Positions 45,708-53,715 are shown, counted from the stretch's first letter. The stretch: DNA of 64,000 nucleotides from an uncultured Allomuricauda sp. (GCF_947501165.1 NZ_CANMUU010000002.1:310001-374000), one strand, 5' to 3'. A program made the numbers and translations. Notes: generated by a model from the sequence alone, not told the origin.

Positions 45708-46562
45708 TCATTGTTTTAATTTCTCTTTAAGCCAATACAAACTTTTTAAAGCAGTCATTGGGAAGGCTTTTCTGTGGTCAGCTGATTCGATAGTTACATA
45801 CGCTATTACTAATTCTTTGTCGTTTAAATTTTTTACCGTTGAAACAAGTCCTTGTGCTTGTGCAATCAACTCTTTTTTTTCTAATTCTCCGTTTGATATA
45901 AACACATTTGCTTTTACATCTTTTGGGTTTTGAGTCAAAATGGAACTGTTCTTAAATATATAAGAATCGTCCAATAATGTCTCTGGACTTCCAAGAATGT
46001 AGTTTTTGAAGGTTTGCGGTTGTGTTAACAGAACATATGCACCAAAAGTACCACCCAGTGAATATCCGAAATAGGTTCTATTATCAGTATCTGTCCTATA
46101 ATTATCTTCAATATATTTAATAATATCATTTTGAATAAAAGTCAGATGATTATGCGCATCTCCACTTTGATATTTCGGATTCATCGACTCCAGAATAGTA
46201 TAGTCTCTATATCTGCTAATTTCAGGTCTTTCATCCTTCTGCCAAGAAATTCCAACTAAAATCAAGTTTTCCATTAGATATTCAGTTGAGCCAGATAATA
46301 TTTCGATATGCCACATTGCATCAGTAAAATATAGTACAGGATAATTAATTTCATTATTTTCTGAATATCCTTCGGGAAGTTTTATATAAAGTTCATATTG
46401 CCTTTCTGTATTTGTATCGATAATTGGAATTATCTGAATCTTGGACAATTCCAAGTTGGTCATTTTTGAATTCTGTATGCTGTCTTGTGGTACGTCATTT
46501 TGAGCAAAAACAGTATTTAATGATACAACCGTAAATAGTATTATTAATTTATTAATATTCAT
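45708..46562 (-). CDS. Secreted alpha/beta-hydrolase (esterase D / BesA-like)
   Basis: A 284-residue hydrolase with a signal peptide (about residues 1-20, ending VFAQ). An esterase-D-like fold follows, with the nucleophile elbow GYSLGGTFGAYV near residue 167 and a late His in SADHRKAFP. Family members cleave siderophore esters or acyl esters. It is a stand-alone accessory gene between two palindromic spacers. A related lipoprotein is encoded at 61948. Substrate unknown. Confidence 0.82.
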   Translation of the reverse strand: MNINKLIILFTVVSLNTVFAQNDVPQDSIQNSKMTNLELSKIQIIPIIDTNTERQYELYIKLPEGYSENNEINYPVLYFTDAMWHIEILSGSTEYLMENLILVGISWQKDERPEISRYRDYTILESMNPKYQSGDAHNHLTFIQNDIIKYIEDNYRTDTDNRTYFGYSLGGTFGAYVLLTQPQTFKNYILGSPETLLDDSYIFKNSSILTQNPKDVKANVFISNGELEKKELIAQAQGLVSTVKNLNDKELVIAYVTIESADHRKAFPMTALKSLYWLKEKLKQ

Positions 46563-46586
46563 TAGTAATCATTTCGTTTTATGTTT

Positions 46587-46714
46587 GCTTACGGTTAGTA
46601 TATGAAAAGTAGGCCATTTCGAAGCACCAGACTTTCTGTTAACACAAGGTTTGATGTGAGTCAAAACTATTGACTTTACTACTGTTTCGCCTATTTTTTA
46701 TATACATAGTTAGC
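46587..46714. repeat. Cassette-like palindromic spacer B
   Basis: Imperfect inverted arms at 46587-46614 and 46689-46714 (ATATGAAAAGTAGGC against ATATAAAAAATAGGC, with GCTTAC / GCTAAC ends), separated by 74 bases. It lies between the esterase and the DUF1801 gene, like spacer A. Confidence 0.6.
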
Positions 46715-46725
46715 CACTGGCTTTT

Positions 46726-47154
46726 TTATATTCCCAAAGTCATTTGGTTCTTTACGTTATGGTATCTTAAAGACGCCTTGATACATTCTTTTAATTCTAA
46801 TTCGGGGATTTTTTGGTTTAACTGAAAAACGATTGCTCGTTTTCCTTCGTATTGAAATTTGTGGTCAAAAACTAATTTGAAAGTATCAACTAATCTACTC
46901 GTGCATTGGAAATACATGGCATACTGGCGAGGTGTTTTCTCTTTCCAATCCATTCGCAATGTGCTTCCATTTTTGGTAACAAAACTGGGTTCCCCCCATT
47001 TTAAAGTCTCTTCCAAAATAGTTACGCCTTCGGTTTCTTCTGCTGTTTCTATTACCAGTTCTCGAAGATGTTGCAATTTGTCCCGGACAAAGTCGGGATA
47101 ATTTGCAAAAACTTCATTTACTCTTGGGTCTGTTTTTAAGGTTAGCTTACCCAT
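46726..47154 (-). CDS. DUF1801 domain protein
   Basis: A 142-residue protein with the frataxin-like DUF1801 fold (VNEVFANYPDFVRDKLQHLRELVIETA, LKWGEPSF, YAMYFQCTSRLVDTFKLVF). Function of the family is not established. Its start lies 4 bases after the stop of the GyrI-like gene, so both belong to one transcription unit or cassette. Confidence 0.85.
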   Translation of the reverse strand: MGKLTLKTDPRVNEVFANYPDFVRDKLQHLRELVIETAEETEGVTILEETLKWGEPSFVTKNGSTLRMDWKEKTPRQYAMYFQCTSRLVDTFKLVFDHKFQYEGKRAIVFQLNQKIPELELKECIKASLRYHNVKNQMTLGI

Positions 47155-47158
47155 TCCT

Positions 47159-47619
47159 TTATTGTTTTATACCTACATAGAAATCTACTTCCGCATCAGA
47201 AGGATTTTGTGCTTTTTCCCCGAAAATCTCAAAATCGGCATCATAGGTTCTGTCCAATTCCATTTCAAATATTTTAGACCATTGGTTAACGACCAATCCT
47301 TGCATTAAGTCTCCTTTTGCAGTTGTTTTGGTGTATGTTCCTCCGTTAAATGATTTACCTACCATTCCGCTCGGAATGTTATCCAAATCTCCAACTTTGC
47401 AACCAAGTATTGCTGTGTAGGGTTTTGTATGGTCACTTTCATAGTCCGTGCAGAGTGAATAAACTTCATTAGTTACTTTGTTCGGTATTTTGTTCAAATA
47501 CTCTCGGACATAAACTTATCCCAAAGTTCTGCAATCTCTTTGCTGGCCTGTTCGTTCTCGTTTGTCGTTCTAATAGAGATTCCGATAATGTTGAAAGGTT
47601 CAATTTTTACTGTTTGCAT
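47159..47619 (-). pseudogene. GyrI-like effector-binding domain gene, frameshifted
   Basis: Reading from ATG at 47619 gives MQTVKIEPFNIIGISIRTTN and continues to WDKFMSESI, then stops at a TGA near 47494. The next frame continues without a break as YLNKIPNKVTNEVYSLCTDYE to the end at 47159 (VDFYVGIK). Joined, the two parts give one typical AraC/GyrI-like small-molecule-binding domain of about 153 residues. A single-base deletion near 47500 explains the break. It is either a real recent lesion or a sequencing error. Confidence 0.8.
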
Positions 47620-47636
47620 TTCTTGAATTTTATGAT

Positions 47637-47921
47637 TTATGTGAAGGTAGATTGACCTTTTGCCAGAGGTGTGTCAGGGGTGTTCTTATATCTTTCACTA
47701 CATTTTTCGAGGTATTGTTGCAAAGTCATTTTATGAGGTTCAAAGTGGCTTTCAAAGATTTTTATTTTTTTGAAAATAGTAAAGACGGAATGCTTTAAAA
47801 CCTTCATTTTACATCGCCCAATTGTTTCTGCAATTAGAAAAGGCCACATGATTCTAAAGACCAAAGTGGCTATGGCCCAAACTGAAGACCCAAACAGTAC
47901 ACTGAAACTTTGATAGTTCAT
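47637..47921 (-). CDS. Small protein with hydrophobic N-terminus, unknown
   Basis: A 94-residue protein. Residues 1-35 are hydrophobic (SSVWAIATLVFRIMWPFLIAE) and the remainder is basic (KIKIFESHFEPHKMTLQQYLEKCSERY). I do not recognise the family. That it is a real gene is supported by its promoter: a type 1 palindrome at 47976-47989 and a TAATTTTA -7 element at 47953-47946, giving a leader of about 20 bases. It lies directly downstream of a Crp/Fnr gene. Confidence 0.6.
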   Translation of the reverse strand: MNYQSFSVLFGSSVWAIATLVFRIMWPFLIAETIGRCKMKVLKHSVFTIFKKIKIFESHFEPHKMTLQQYLEKCSERYKNTPDTPLAKGQSTFT

Positions 47922-47945
47922 AATTCGTTCGACTTAATAAGAGGA

Positions 47946-47989
47946 TAAAATTATCCCTCACGTACTAGAACTAGATTAACTTAAGTCAA
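47946..47989 (-). promoter_or_regulatory. Type 1 Crp/Fnr-like operator and -7 element (a)
   Basis: On the minus strand TTGACTTAAGTTAA (47989-47976) lies exactly 36 bases, start to start, before TAATTTTA (47953-47946). The operator begins at the stop codon of the Crp/Fnr gene and serves the 94-residue gene. Confidence 0.7.
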
Positions 47990-48567
47990 GAAGTCTTTTT
48001 GCTTATACGCCTTCTTATTCTGCTTAAACTTTCTGCCTTAATCCCAAGATAACTTGCCAAATGGTAGAGGGGTACCCTTTGGAATAAATCAGGGTTGTTA
48101 TTCAATAATTTTTGATACCGTTGTTCTGGGTTTGATAAAATGTAATCGAATAATATCTCTCGGGTATTGGCCAGCTCTTGCTCCAAAGAAACTCGTGTAA
48201 AAGTTTCCAGACTGGGAATAGATTGTATTAGTTCATTCTCAATATTAAAAGGTATTACAGCCAACAAACAATCTTCCACACAATCTAAATAATGATTTGA
48301 GGGGGTTTTGGTGGGATAGCTTCTAATCGAGGATATGAAACGATTTTCAGTGTAAAAAAAGGTGGTCCTTTCTTCACCCTCGACTAGGTGATAAAGCCTT
48401 ACACATCCCTTAATGTTAAAATAGGATTCCTTTGAAATGTCTCCTTCCTTTAACAAAACATGGCCTGTTCTGTAATACTTTATGGGAATTTTAGATGAAA
48501 TGACCTCTATTTCACGTTCATTAAGCTCCACGTATTTAGATATGTATCCTATGAACTGATTTTTCAA
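47986..48567 (-). CDS. Crp/Fnr family regulator 1
   Basis: A 193-residue regulator: cyclic-nucleotide-binding-like beta-roll (YYRTGHVLLKEGDISKESYFNIKGCVRLYH) and C-terminal HTH (VPLYHLASYLGIKAESLSRIRRRI). No [Fe-S] cysteine set is seen. The only usable start in frame is TTG at 48567. An ATG at 48593 opens a 9-codon frame (MKTIFKKSN) whose TGA overlaps this TTG, so there may be translational coupling or a frameshifted start. The upstream region holds a 68-base element shared with the SMP-30-like gene at 56808. It probably recognises the type 1 palindromes. Confidence 0.85.
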   Translation of the reverse strand: MKNQFIGYISKYVELNEREIEVISSKIPIKYYRTGHVLLKEGDISKESYFNIKGCVRLYHLVEGEERTTFFYTENRFISSIRSYPTKTPSNHYLDCVEDCLLAVIPFNIENELIQSIPSLETFTRVSLEQELANTREILFDYILSNPEQRYQKLLNNNPDLFQRVPLYHLASYLGIKAESLSRIRRRISKKTS

Positions 48568-48600
48568 TTTGATTTCTTGAATATAGTTTTCATGTCTTTA

Positions 48601-48668
48601 AATTTTAATTCGCTGATAAGGATAGACGAATTTTCGGCTAAAATCGACCGTGGGTATACCTGGAAACA
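48601..48668 (-). promoter_or_regulatory. Shared upstream element, copy A
   Basis: On the minus strand this segment contains GGTATACCCACGGTCGATT, then GAAAATTC and TCTATCCTTATC. It aligns over about 68 bases with 56730-56797 (plus), including an identical 19-base core. It lies 34 bases upstream of the Crp/Fnr 1 start. Confidence 0.7.
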
Positions 48669-48671
48669 TAT

Positions 48672-49133
48672 TTATTCACCTTGCTCCAATTGTTGATATA
48701 TTTTTCGCCATTCAGAGGCATCGTAGATAAGATGTGATTCATGAATAAGGCCATCTTTCAATCTAAACCACTCCGTAGCCAAATTTTTCTCAACGTTGGG
48801 CAACGAAGAAGTGAATTCGTAACGGACGGCTACCCAATCACCATTTTCAGCAGTATTTATTATTTTAAGTCCAGTTAGCACTGAACCAATTTTTTGTGCC
48901 AGACCGATAAATTCGGCTTTGGAGTTTAGTTCCACCATTGGATTTTTAAATTTATAGTCATTGACCAACAAATTCATTGAAGCTTCAATTTTTGAAGGGT
49001 CATTGAACCCATCTAGGAAAGTAGTAACAGTTTCTTGATTCGTCATTTTGTGAACCTGATTTTTTTGTGCGTGTGATGTTGTGAACAATAAAAAAATGCC
49101 TACGAAACAGGTAGATTTAAAAACTTTATTCAT
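48672..49133 (-). CDS. Secreted NTF2/SnoaL-like protein
   Basis: A 153-residue protein with a signal peptide (ending TTSHAQ near residue 23) and a SnoaL-like cone fold (VTTFLDGFNDPSKIEASMNLLVNDYKFKNPM, VAVRYEFTSS, WFRLKDGLIHESHLIYD). Such domains bind small hydrophobic molecules or catalyse simple isomerisations. Its promoter has a distinct palindromic operator (type 2) right beside the Crp/Fnr 2 gene. Confidence 0.8.
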   Translation of the reverse strand: MNKVFKSTCFVGIFLLFTTSHAQKNQVHKMTNQETVTTFLDGFNDPSKIEASMNLLVNDYKFKNPMVELNSKAEFIGLAQKIGSVLTGLKIINTAENGDWVAVRYEFTSSLPNVEKNLATEWFRLKDGLIHESHLIYDASEWRKIYQQLEQGE

Positions 49134-49163
49134 ATTGGTTTCTGATTAAATATTAATATGAAA

Positions 49164-49208
49164 CAAATGTCAAGAATTCAAGTGCGGGAAAACTTGGTGC
49201 AAACCAAG
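49164..49208 (-). promoter_or_regulatory. Type 2 operator and -7 element for the NTF2-like gene
   Basis: CTTGGT-N4-ACCAAG (49193-49208) is a perfect inverted repeat. Its 14-base core TTGG...CCAA starts (minus strand, 49207) exactly 36 bases before GACATTTG (49171-49164), the same geometry as the type 1 sites. Predicted leader is about 26 bases. Confidence 0.65.
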
Positions 49209-49211
49209 ATT

Positions 49212-49772
49212 TTAGATTTTCACTCGGTTCATCAACTTACTAAAGTTGGTGGCATCAATTCGTAGATAGGAAGCAATGTCTTTCTGTGAAACCATTTGAA
49301 GTAAATGTGGGCTTCTTTGAGTAAACTTTCTAAATCGGGTCTCTATATCGAACGCCATAAGTTGATGATGACGCTCAATTACGCCCAACAAAAAGCCCTC
49401 TGTTATTTTTCTGAACAAGGTCTCCAACTCGCGGTGTTCGGCAAGTAGTTTCTGGTGTTTGGAGTAGGGAAGACGAATAAAAGTACTATCCGTGATGGTT
49501 TCCAAATAATATTTTGAAGGGGTCTGAGTCAAGAAGGATTCCATTACCCCTGAAAAGGATGGATTATAGGCAAAGAACATGACATGTTCCTTATCCTCAT
49601 TTAAATAATAAGACTTCTGTATTCCTTCTTGAACAAAATAGATAAAGGACTCTGTTTGACCAACCCGGGTTAGAACTGTTCTTTTGGGACAGCTAAATGG
49701 TTCCCATTGTGAAATGTACTCATCCAAAACGACATCTTTTATGGGATAAATGTTATTCAAGAAGGTTTTCAT
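49212..49772 (-). CDS. Crp/Fnr family regulator 2
   Basis: A 186-residue regulator with the effector beta-roll (CPKRTVLTRVGQTESFIYFVQEGIQKSYYL) and a C-terminal HTH with a different recognition helix (SQKDIASYLRIDATNFSKLMNRV). It probably responds to a non-cAMP signal, as most Bacteroidota members do. It ends 4 bases from the type 2 palindrome that controls the NTF2-like gene, suggesting a regulator-target pair. Confidence 0.87.
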   Translation of the reverse strand: MKTFLNNIYPIKDVVLDEYISQWEPFSCPKRTVLTRVGQTESFIYFVQEGIQKSYYLNEDKEHVMFFAYNPSFSGVMESFLTQTPSKYYLETITDSTFIRLPYSKHQKLLAEHRELETLFRKITEGFLLGVIERHHQLMAFDIETRFRKFTQRSPHLLQMVSQKDIASYLRIDATNFSKLMNRVKI

Positions 49773-49984
49773 GGCATAAATTTAAAGTTTTAGGAAGCTG
49801 CAATTTTACAATAAAGCTGTTAAAAATATACTAGGGCCTACGAAAATTTGAATGATGAATTCTTTCATTATAAATGTATCAGTTCATTCGGACCCATGCT
49901 TTTAAATATGTCATCCAATATTGTATGGATATGGGCCAGACCCTTTTTTAGGGAATTCTCAAAATAAACTATCCCCGTAATAAA

Positions 49985-50028
49985 TTGACTTAAGTTAAGT
50001 AAGACTAAAATCCATCTAACGAAATTTG
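49985..50028 (+). promoter_or_regulatory. Type 1 Crp/Fnr-like operator and -7 element (b)
   Basis: TTGACTTAAGTTAA (49985-49998) lies 36 bases, start to start, before GAAATTTG (50021-50028), a one-mismatch TAnnTTTG. Predicted transcription start is near 50033, with a leader of about 119 bases to the cupin gene. Confidence 0.7.
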
Positions 50029-50140
50029 CTATCGCATTTTAAATGTTTTACGAGAACAACAAAAATTAATGGCTAGAGGCGCCTAAAATCATAGTAGTGT
50101 ATAGATATTGGCCCGGTAAATTTAATCCGGGATACTAATT

Positions 50141-50145
50141 AGGAG
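50141..50145 (+). promoter_or_regulatory. Shine-Dalgarno-like AGGAG
   Basis: AGGAG six bases before the ATG at 50152. This is notable because most genes of this window show no such site. Confidence 0.5.
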
Positions 50146-50151
50146 AAACAA

Positions 50152-50778
50152 ATGATACGAAAGGACTTTTTAAAATCTGTGGGTTTAGGTTCCATCTTAT
50201 TAATGAGTTCCCAGAATCTTTTAGGTAAACTAAGTAAAAAATCGAACGGAAACTTAAAAAAGAGTATGAATCAAGAACCAAATTACTTCGAAGATGAATT
50301 AGTTGACAATGCTAGTATTATTGACCCGGAAGAAGGCGAAAGCTTGAGTCTGAACGGTCTTTCGGTCACCTTCAAGGTAACCAGTGAACTATCAAATAAT
50401 CAATTGGGAGTCTACGAAATCGCACTCCCACCAAAAACTACAGGGGCAAAATTACATTACCATCGTTTCATGGATGAAACCTTTATTGTTAGTCAGGGAA
50501 CGCTTACCATAGAAGTCGGTGAAAAGGTCAAACAAGCCGAAACAGGAACGGTAGCCTACATTCCAAGGTTTACGCCACACGGCTTCCGAAATGAAACTAA
50601 TGAAACGGTTAAAGTGACATTGATTTTTAACCCTTCTGAAAAACGCGAAGGATTCTTCAAGGGTTTACATGAAACCTTGAACGAATCACCTGTGGACCCT
50701 AAGAAGTTTTTGAAGCTCTACAACAAGTACGATAGTTTTCCGGTCGATGTGCACAATATGATTCCAACAGAAGAGTAA
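50152..50778 (+). CDS. Cupin-domain protein with secretion signal
   Basis: A 208-residue protein. The N-terminus (MIRKDFLKSVGLGSILLMSSQNLLG) resembles a Tat-like or Sec signal used by flavobacterial cupins. Residues about 85-165 form a cupin with metal-ligand candidates in LHYHRFMDETFIVSQG and TPHGFRNE. It may be a dioxygenase-like or sensor protein exported from the cytoplasm. It is followed after 51 bases by the ABM monooxygenase gene, probably in one operon under type 1 operator b. Confidence 0.82.
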   Translation: MIRKDFLKSVGLGSILLMSSQNLLGKLSKKSNGNLKKSMNQEPNYFEDELVDNASIIDPEEGESLSLNGLSVTFKVTSELSNNQLGVYEIALPPKTTGAKLHYHRFMDETFIVSQGTLTIEVGEKVKQAETGTVAYIPRFTPHGFRNETNETVKVTLIFNPSEKREGFFKGLHETLNESPVDPKKFLKLYNKYDSFPVDVHNMIPTEE

Positions 50779-50829
50779 AGAAGATCGGTCGGTATTTTGA
50801 TGAACAAAACGAAAATAAATCCTAAGTAA

Positions 50830-51150
50830 ATGATTGCCAATACGCCTGAACCTCCCTACTATGCCGTAATTTTTAGTTCAACAAGAACTCCTGTAGATCA
50901 CGGGTATTCTGCAATGGCCGATAGAATGGTTGAACTGGCAAAACAACAAGATGGTTTTTTGGGTGTGGAAAGTGCGAGAAATGAGATTGGAATAACCGTA
51001 TCATATTGGAACAGTTTGGAAGCCATAAAAAAATGGAAAGTAAATACTGAACATTCAGTTGCAAGGGAAAAAGGTCGAAGTGAGTGGTATAAAAGTTTTA
51101 AGACAAGAATTGCTAAGGTAGAACGTGATTATGGATTTGAAAAGGAATAG
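50830..51150 (+). CDS. Antibiotic biosynthesis monooxygenase (ABM) domain protein
   Basis: A 106-residue ferredoxin-like ABM-domain protein (YYAVIFSSTRTPVDHGYSAMADRMVELAKQQDGFLGVESAR, ISYWNSLEAIKKWK-type end). Members are small oxygenases or heme/quinone-related enzymes. It follows the cupin gene in the same direction. A truncated second copy of its last third lies at 52914-53039, just after the serine hydrolase gene. Confidence 0.85.
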   Translation: MIANTPEPPYYAVIFSSTRTPVDHGYSAMADRMVELAKQQDGFLGVESARNEIGITVSYWNSLEAIKKWKVNTEHSVAREKGRSEWYKSFKTRIAKVERDYGFEKE

Positions 51151-51482
51151 AAGTTTCATAGTGACGACCGTTTCTTGTGACGCGTCAACTGATTTTTGTC
51201 TGCTTGTACCATTTTTTGGTCGTGTCGAAATGATGAACAATGAAAAGAACCCAATAGAACGTGTTCTTAAAAATTAATTAAAACATTATTTGTTGCCTTC
51301 CAACACTTGAAATAATGGAGTAAAGTGAATTGCTATGATGTAATTCATTACAGAAGGATTATGCTCTTTTAACTATGAGGTCTTATAGTCTTTATTTAAA
51401 AAATAGTGATGCCCACATTCGATCTGCCACACTACAATTTCTTATTCGTCTTTTTAAAAAAAAATTAATAAAAAATAGAACA
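51151..51482. other. Intergenic region with small palindromes
   Basis: A 332-base gap. It holds TGACGCGTCA at 51178-51187 and the inverted repeat TGTAAT-TC-ATTACA at 51339-51352, possible operators for the serine hydrolase gene. No convincing -7 element or coding region seen. Confidence 0.4.
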
Positions 51483-52913
51483 ATGAAGAATAGAATGCTC
51501 TTTTTCACCCTTCTAACCACTTTTTACATTTCTTTTAATTATTCCCAAGATGAAGGCTCCCATAAAGACGCCTTCAATCTCATCAATGTATGGCTTGAAG
51601 CTCAGGCAGCATATGAGAACATACCAGCCATTATGGGGGTGGTTGTAAAGGACCAAGATATTTTATGGAGTAGGGCCATCGGAAAATCAAATGTAGAAGA
51701 GAATATAACCAGCAATGTTAATACTGCATGCAGTATCTGTTCAATTTCCAAGGTGTTTACGGCAACGGCCATAATGAAATTGGTCGATGAAGGAAAATTA
51801 AGTTTAAAAGATAAGGTTAAAGACATACTGCCCTATTATACAATTCACCAAAAATATCCTGAAAACGGTGCAATGACCATTAAATCTTTGCTCACACATA
51901 GCTCCGGTCTTCAACGAGATACAGGTCATGCCTACTGGAGTGGCCCTGATTTTCCTTTTCCCTCCAAAAAAGAACTTATTGATGGGATGTTAAAAATGAA
52001 AACCATTAATCCTGTTGACAGTAAAGTAGGGTACAGCAATTTGGGATATGCTTTGCTCGGTCTTATAATTGAGGAGGTTTCAGGTATCTCATACAAAGAG
52101 TACATGGAGAATGAGATATTCAGACCACTTGGCATGAATGATTCCTTCGTTGAAATGCAAAAAGCGTTGTACGGAAACAAACATGCAATTGGCTACACTG
52201 CAGTCAATAGAAATGGCAAGCGTAAAAAATCGAGTTTTTACCAAACTAGGGCAATGCAACCTGCAGCAGGGGTTTCAACCTCAGTTAGTGACTTGGCAAA
52301 ATTCATTTCTTGGCAATTTCGATTGATGGATGGTTCAACAAATGAGCTTCTATCTCCAAAATCCATAAGGAGGATGCATTCGGTTCAATTTACTGGTGAG
52401 AACAATCGAAATCAACGAGGTTTTGGGTATGCGGTTTTCACGGACAGTAATAACAAAATGTGGGCAACGCACGGCGGTATTTGTCCAGGATATGTCTCCT
52501 TTCTAAAAATGGACACTACGGATAAAATGGGTTACTCCATAATTATTAATGCAAATGGTGAGAAGGCATTGAGATATGTCAACGGCATTATCGATATTCT
52601 GAAGAGACAGGAAGGGACGGCGAAAAGTGTGGAGAATGACCTAGACCTAACCGAATATGCAGGCTTTTACAATTTAAACCCATGGAACAGTGAATATTAT
52701 ATAGGCCCATGGGGAAATGGTTTGGTGGCTCTTTACCTTCCTACGGAGTCAATGGAGTATTCGCTGTACTTCTATCAGCACAAGTCAGGTGATACTTTTC
52801 AATTATTAAATGATTCCAAGGAGCCCACGGCTGAAGAACTGACCTTTTATCGCAACGAAAATGGTCAAGTTGAAAAAGTAAAAAATGAAGGAAACTATCA
52901 TTTCAAACAATAA
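51483..52913 (+). CDS. Secreted serine hydrolase (beta-lactamase/DD-peptidase family)
   Basis: A 476-residue protein from the ATG at 51483: signal peptide (MLFFTLLTTFYISFNYSQ), then a class C-like serine hydrolase domain with S87-x-x-K90 in CSISKVFTATA, Y184-S-N186 in GYSNLGYALLG and HGG in ATHGGICPG. A C-terminal beta domain of about 100 residues follows. Family members act as esterases, peptidases or beta-lactamases; the role here is unknown. The longer frame from 51375 lacks a signal and is not preferred. Its stop codon directly abuts an ABM gene remnant, a sign of rearrangement. Confidence 0.85.
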   Translation: MKNRMLFFTLLTTFYISFNYSQDEGSHKDAFNLINVWLEAQAAYENIPAIMGVVVKDQDILWSRAIGKSNVEENITSNVNTACSICSISKVFTATAIMKLVDEGKLSLKDKVKDILPYYTIHQKYPENGAMTIKSLLTHSSGLQRDTGHAYWSGPDFPFPSKKELIDGMLKMKTINPVDSKVGYSNLGYALLGLIIEEVSGISYKEYMENEIFRPLGMNDSFVEMQKALYGNKHAIGYTAVNRNGKRKKSSFYQTRAMQPAAGVSTSVSDLAKFISWQFRLMDGSTNELLSPKSIRRMHSVQFTGENNRNQRGFGYAVFTDSNNKMWATHGGICPGYVSFLKMDTTDKMGYSIIINANGEKALRYVNGIIDILKRQEGTAKSVENDLDLTEYAGFYNLNPWNSEYYIGPWGNGLVALYLPTESMEYSLYFYQHKSGDTFQLLNDSKEPTAEELTFYRNENGQVEKVKNEGNYHFKQ

Positions 52914-53039
52914 ATAAGGGATTGGAAAAGACATGCCGAACATTCAATTGCCAAGAAAAAAGGTAGAAGTGAGTGGTATAAAAGTTTTAAAACAAGAATT
53001 GCCAAGGTAGAACGTGATTATGGATTTGAAAGGGAATAG
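52914..53039 (+). pseudogene. 3' remnant of a second ABM monooxygenase gene
   Basis: Reading from 52914 gives IRDWKRHAEHSIAKKKG and then GRSEWYKSFKTRIAKVERD to a TAG at 53039. This matches the last 41 residues of the ABM protein ending at 51150, nearly identical at the end and diverged at its start (DWKRHAEH against KWKVNTEH). The 5' two thirds are missing. The remnant begins immediately after the serine hydrolase stop codon. Confidence 0.85.
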
Positions 53040-53071
53040 TGTTTTTATCGCACCTTTACTTTCGTGAATTT

Positions 53072-53710
53072 TTAAAGGATTTCATTCTTTTTATGTGCAT
53101 TCCACCGTCTCACGAATTCATCAAATAGATGCGGGTAAACTATTCTTCTTTTGAAGGGTTCAATTAATTTGATGTAGTACGGGCCATACTTACTTCTATG
53201 TTTTACATAAGATGCCATTTGGACCTTAAAACAGTCGTCTGCCTTTTTAATCCAAGAATAATGCATCAAAGCATGTTCTGAAGCATTGGAAATCTCATTC
53301 AACGTTTCATTCTCAAAAGAATAAACGGTTTTAAAATCAAGATAGTTGTCGGTCCTAATATCGATGCTGAGAGAAGATAAATGATTCTTGCGTTCAACCT
53401 CCGTCATCCTATCTGTCAAACTGAATTCCAGACTATCGGGAATTGGCAATTTATTTACATGTTTGTCTATTTTAAAAAGTTGGCCAAATAAGGCCCTGGA
53501 CTTAAATAGCAAACCTGAAACACTATTGTCAAAAACATTTTTGAAAGTTGGTTCAATTGCAATTTTTCGAAACTTGAATAAACTATCATTTTCAGAAGGC
53601 TTGAAACAAATAGGGAACTCCCAAACATCAAGAAGTTCAAAGTCATATGCTAGTTTTTGAACATAGCACTCATTTTTCAAGTGTGTTTTATTTGGTACTT
53701 GATATTTCAT
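53072..53710 (-). CDS. DUF2867-like protein
   Basis: A 212-residue protein from the ATG at 53710 (two more residues if ATG 53716 is used). The C-terminal half fits the DUF2867 pattern found after SDR domains (SEHALMHYSWIKKADDCFKVQMASYVKHRSKYGPYYIKLIEPF split by Tyr/Lys-rich segments, ending in FVRRWN). Function unknown. Its promoter has type 1 operator c and the -7 element TAGCTTTA, which places the predicted transcription start at about 53711, so the mRNA may be leaderless from 53710. Confidence 0.65.
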   Translation of the reverse strand: MKYQVPNKTHLKNECYVQKLAYDFELLDVWEFPICFKPSENDSLFKFRKIAIEPTFKNVFDNSVSGLLFKSRALFGQLFKIDKHVNKLPIPDSLEFSLTDRMTEVERKNHLSSLSIDIRTDNYLDFKTVYSFENETLNEISNASEHALMHYSWIKKADDCFKVQMASYVKHRSKYGPYYIKLIEPFKRRIVYPHLFDEFVRRWNAHKKNEIL

Positions 53711-53715
53711 TTCCA

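Larger units (their letters stand above)
49773..50151. other. Divergent promoter region
   Basis: A 379-base region between Crp/Fnr 2 (minus) and the cupin gene (plus). It holds the type 1 operator b, its -7 element, a CCCGG-N10-CCGGG inverted repeat at 50112-50131 and an AGGAG just before the cupin start. No coding region seen. Confidence 0.6.

Noticed and set aside
45553..46714. True integron with attC sites
   Set aside because: No integron integrase gene and no consistent RYYYAAC / GTTRRRY core pairs were found, so only 'cassette-like' is claimed.
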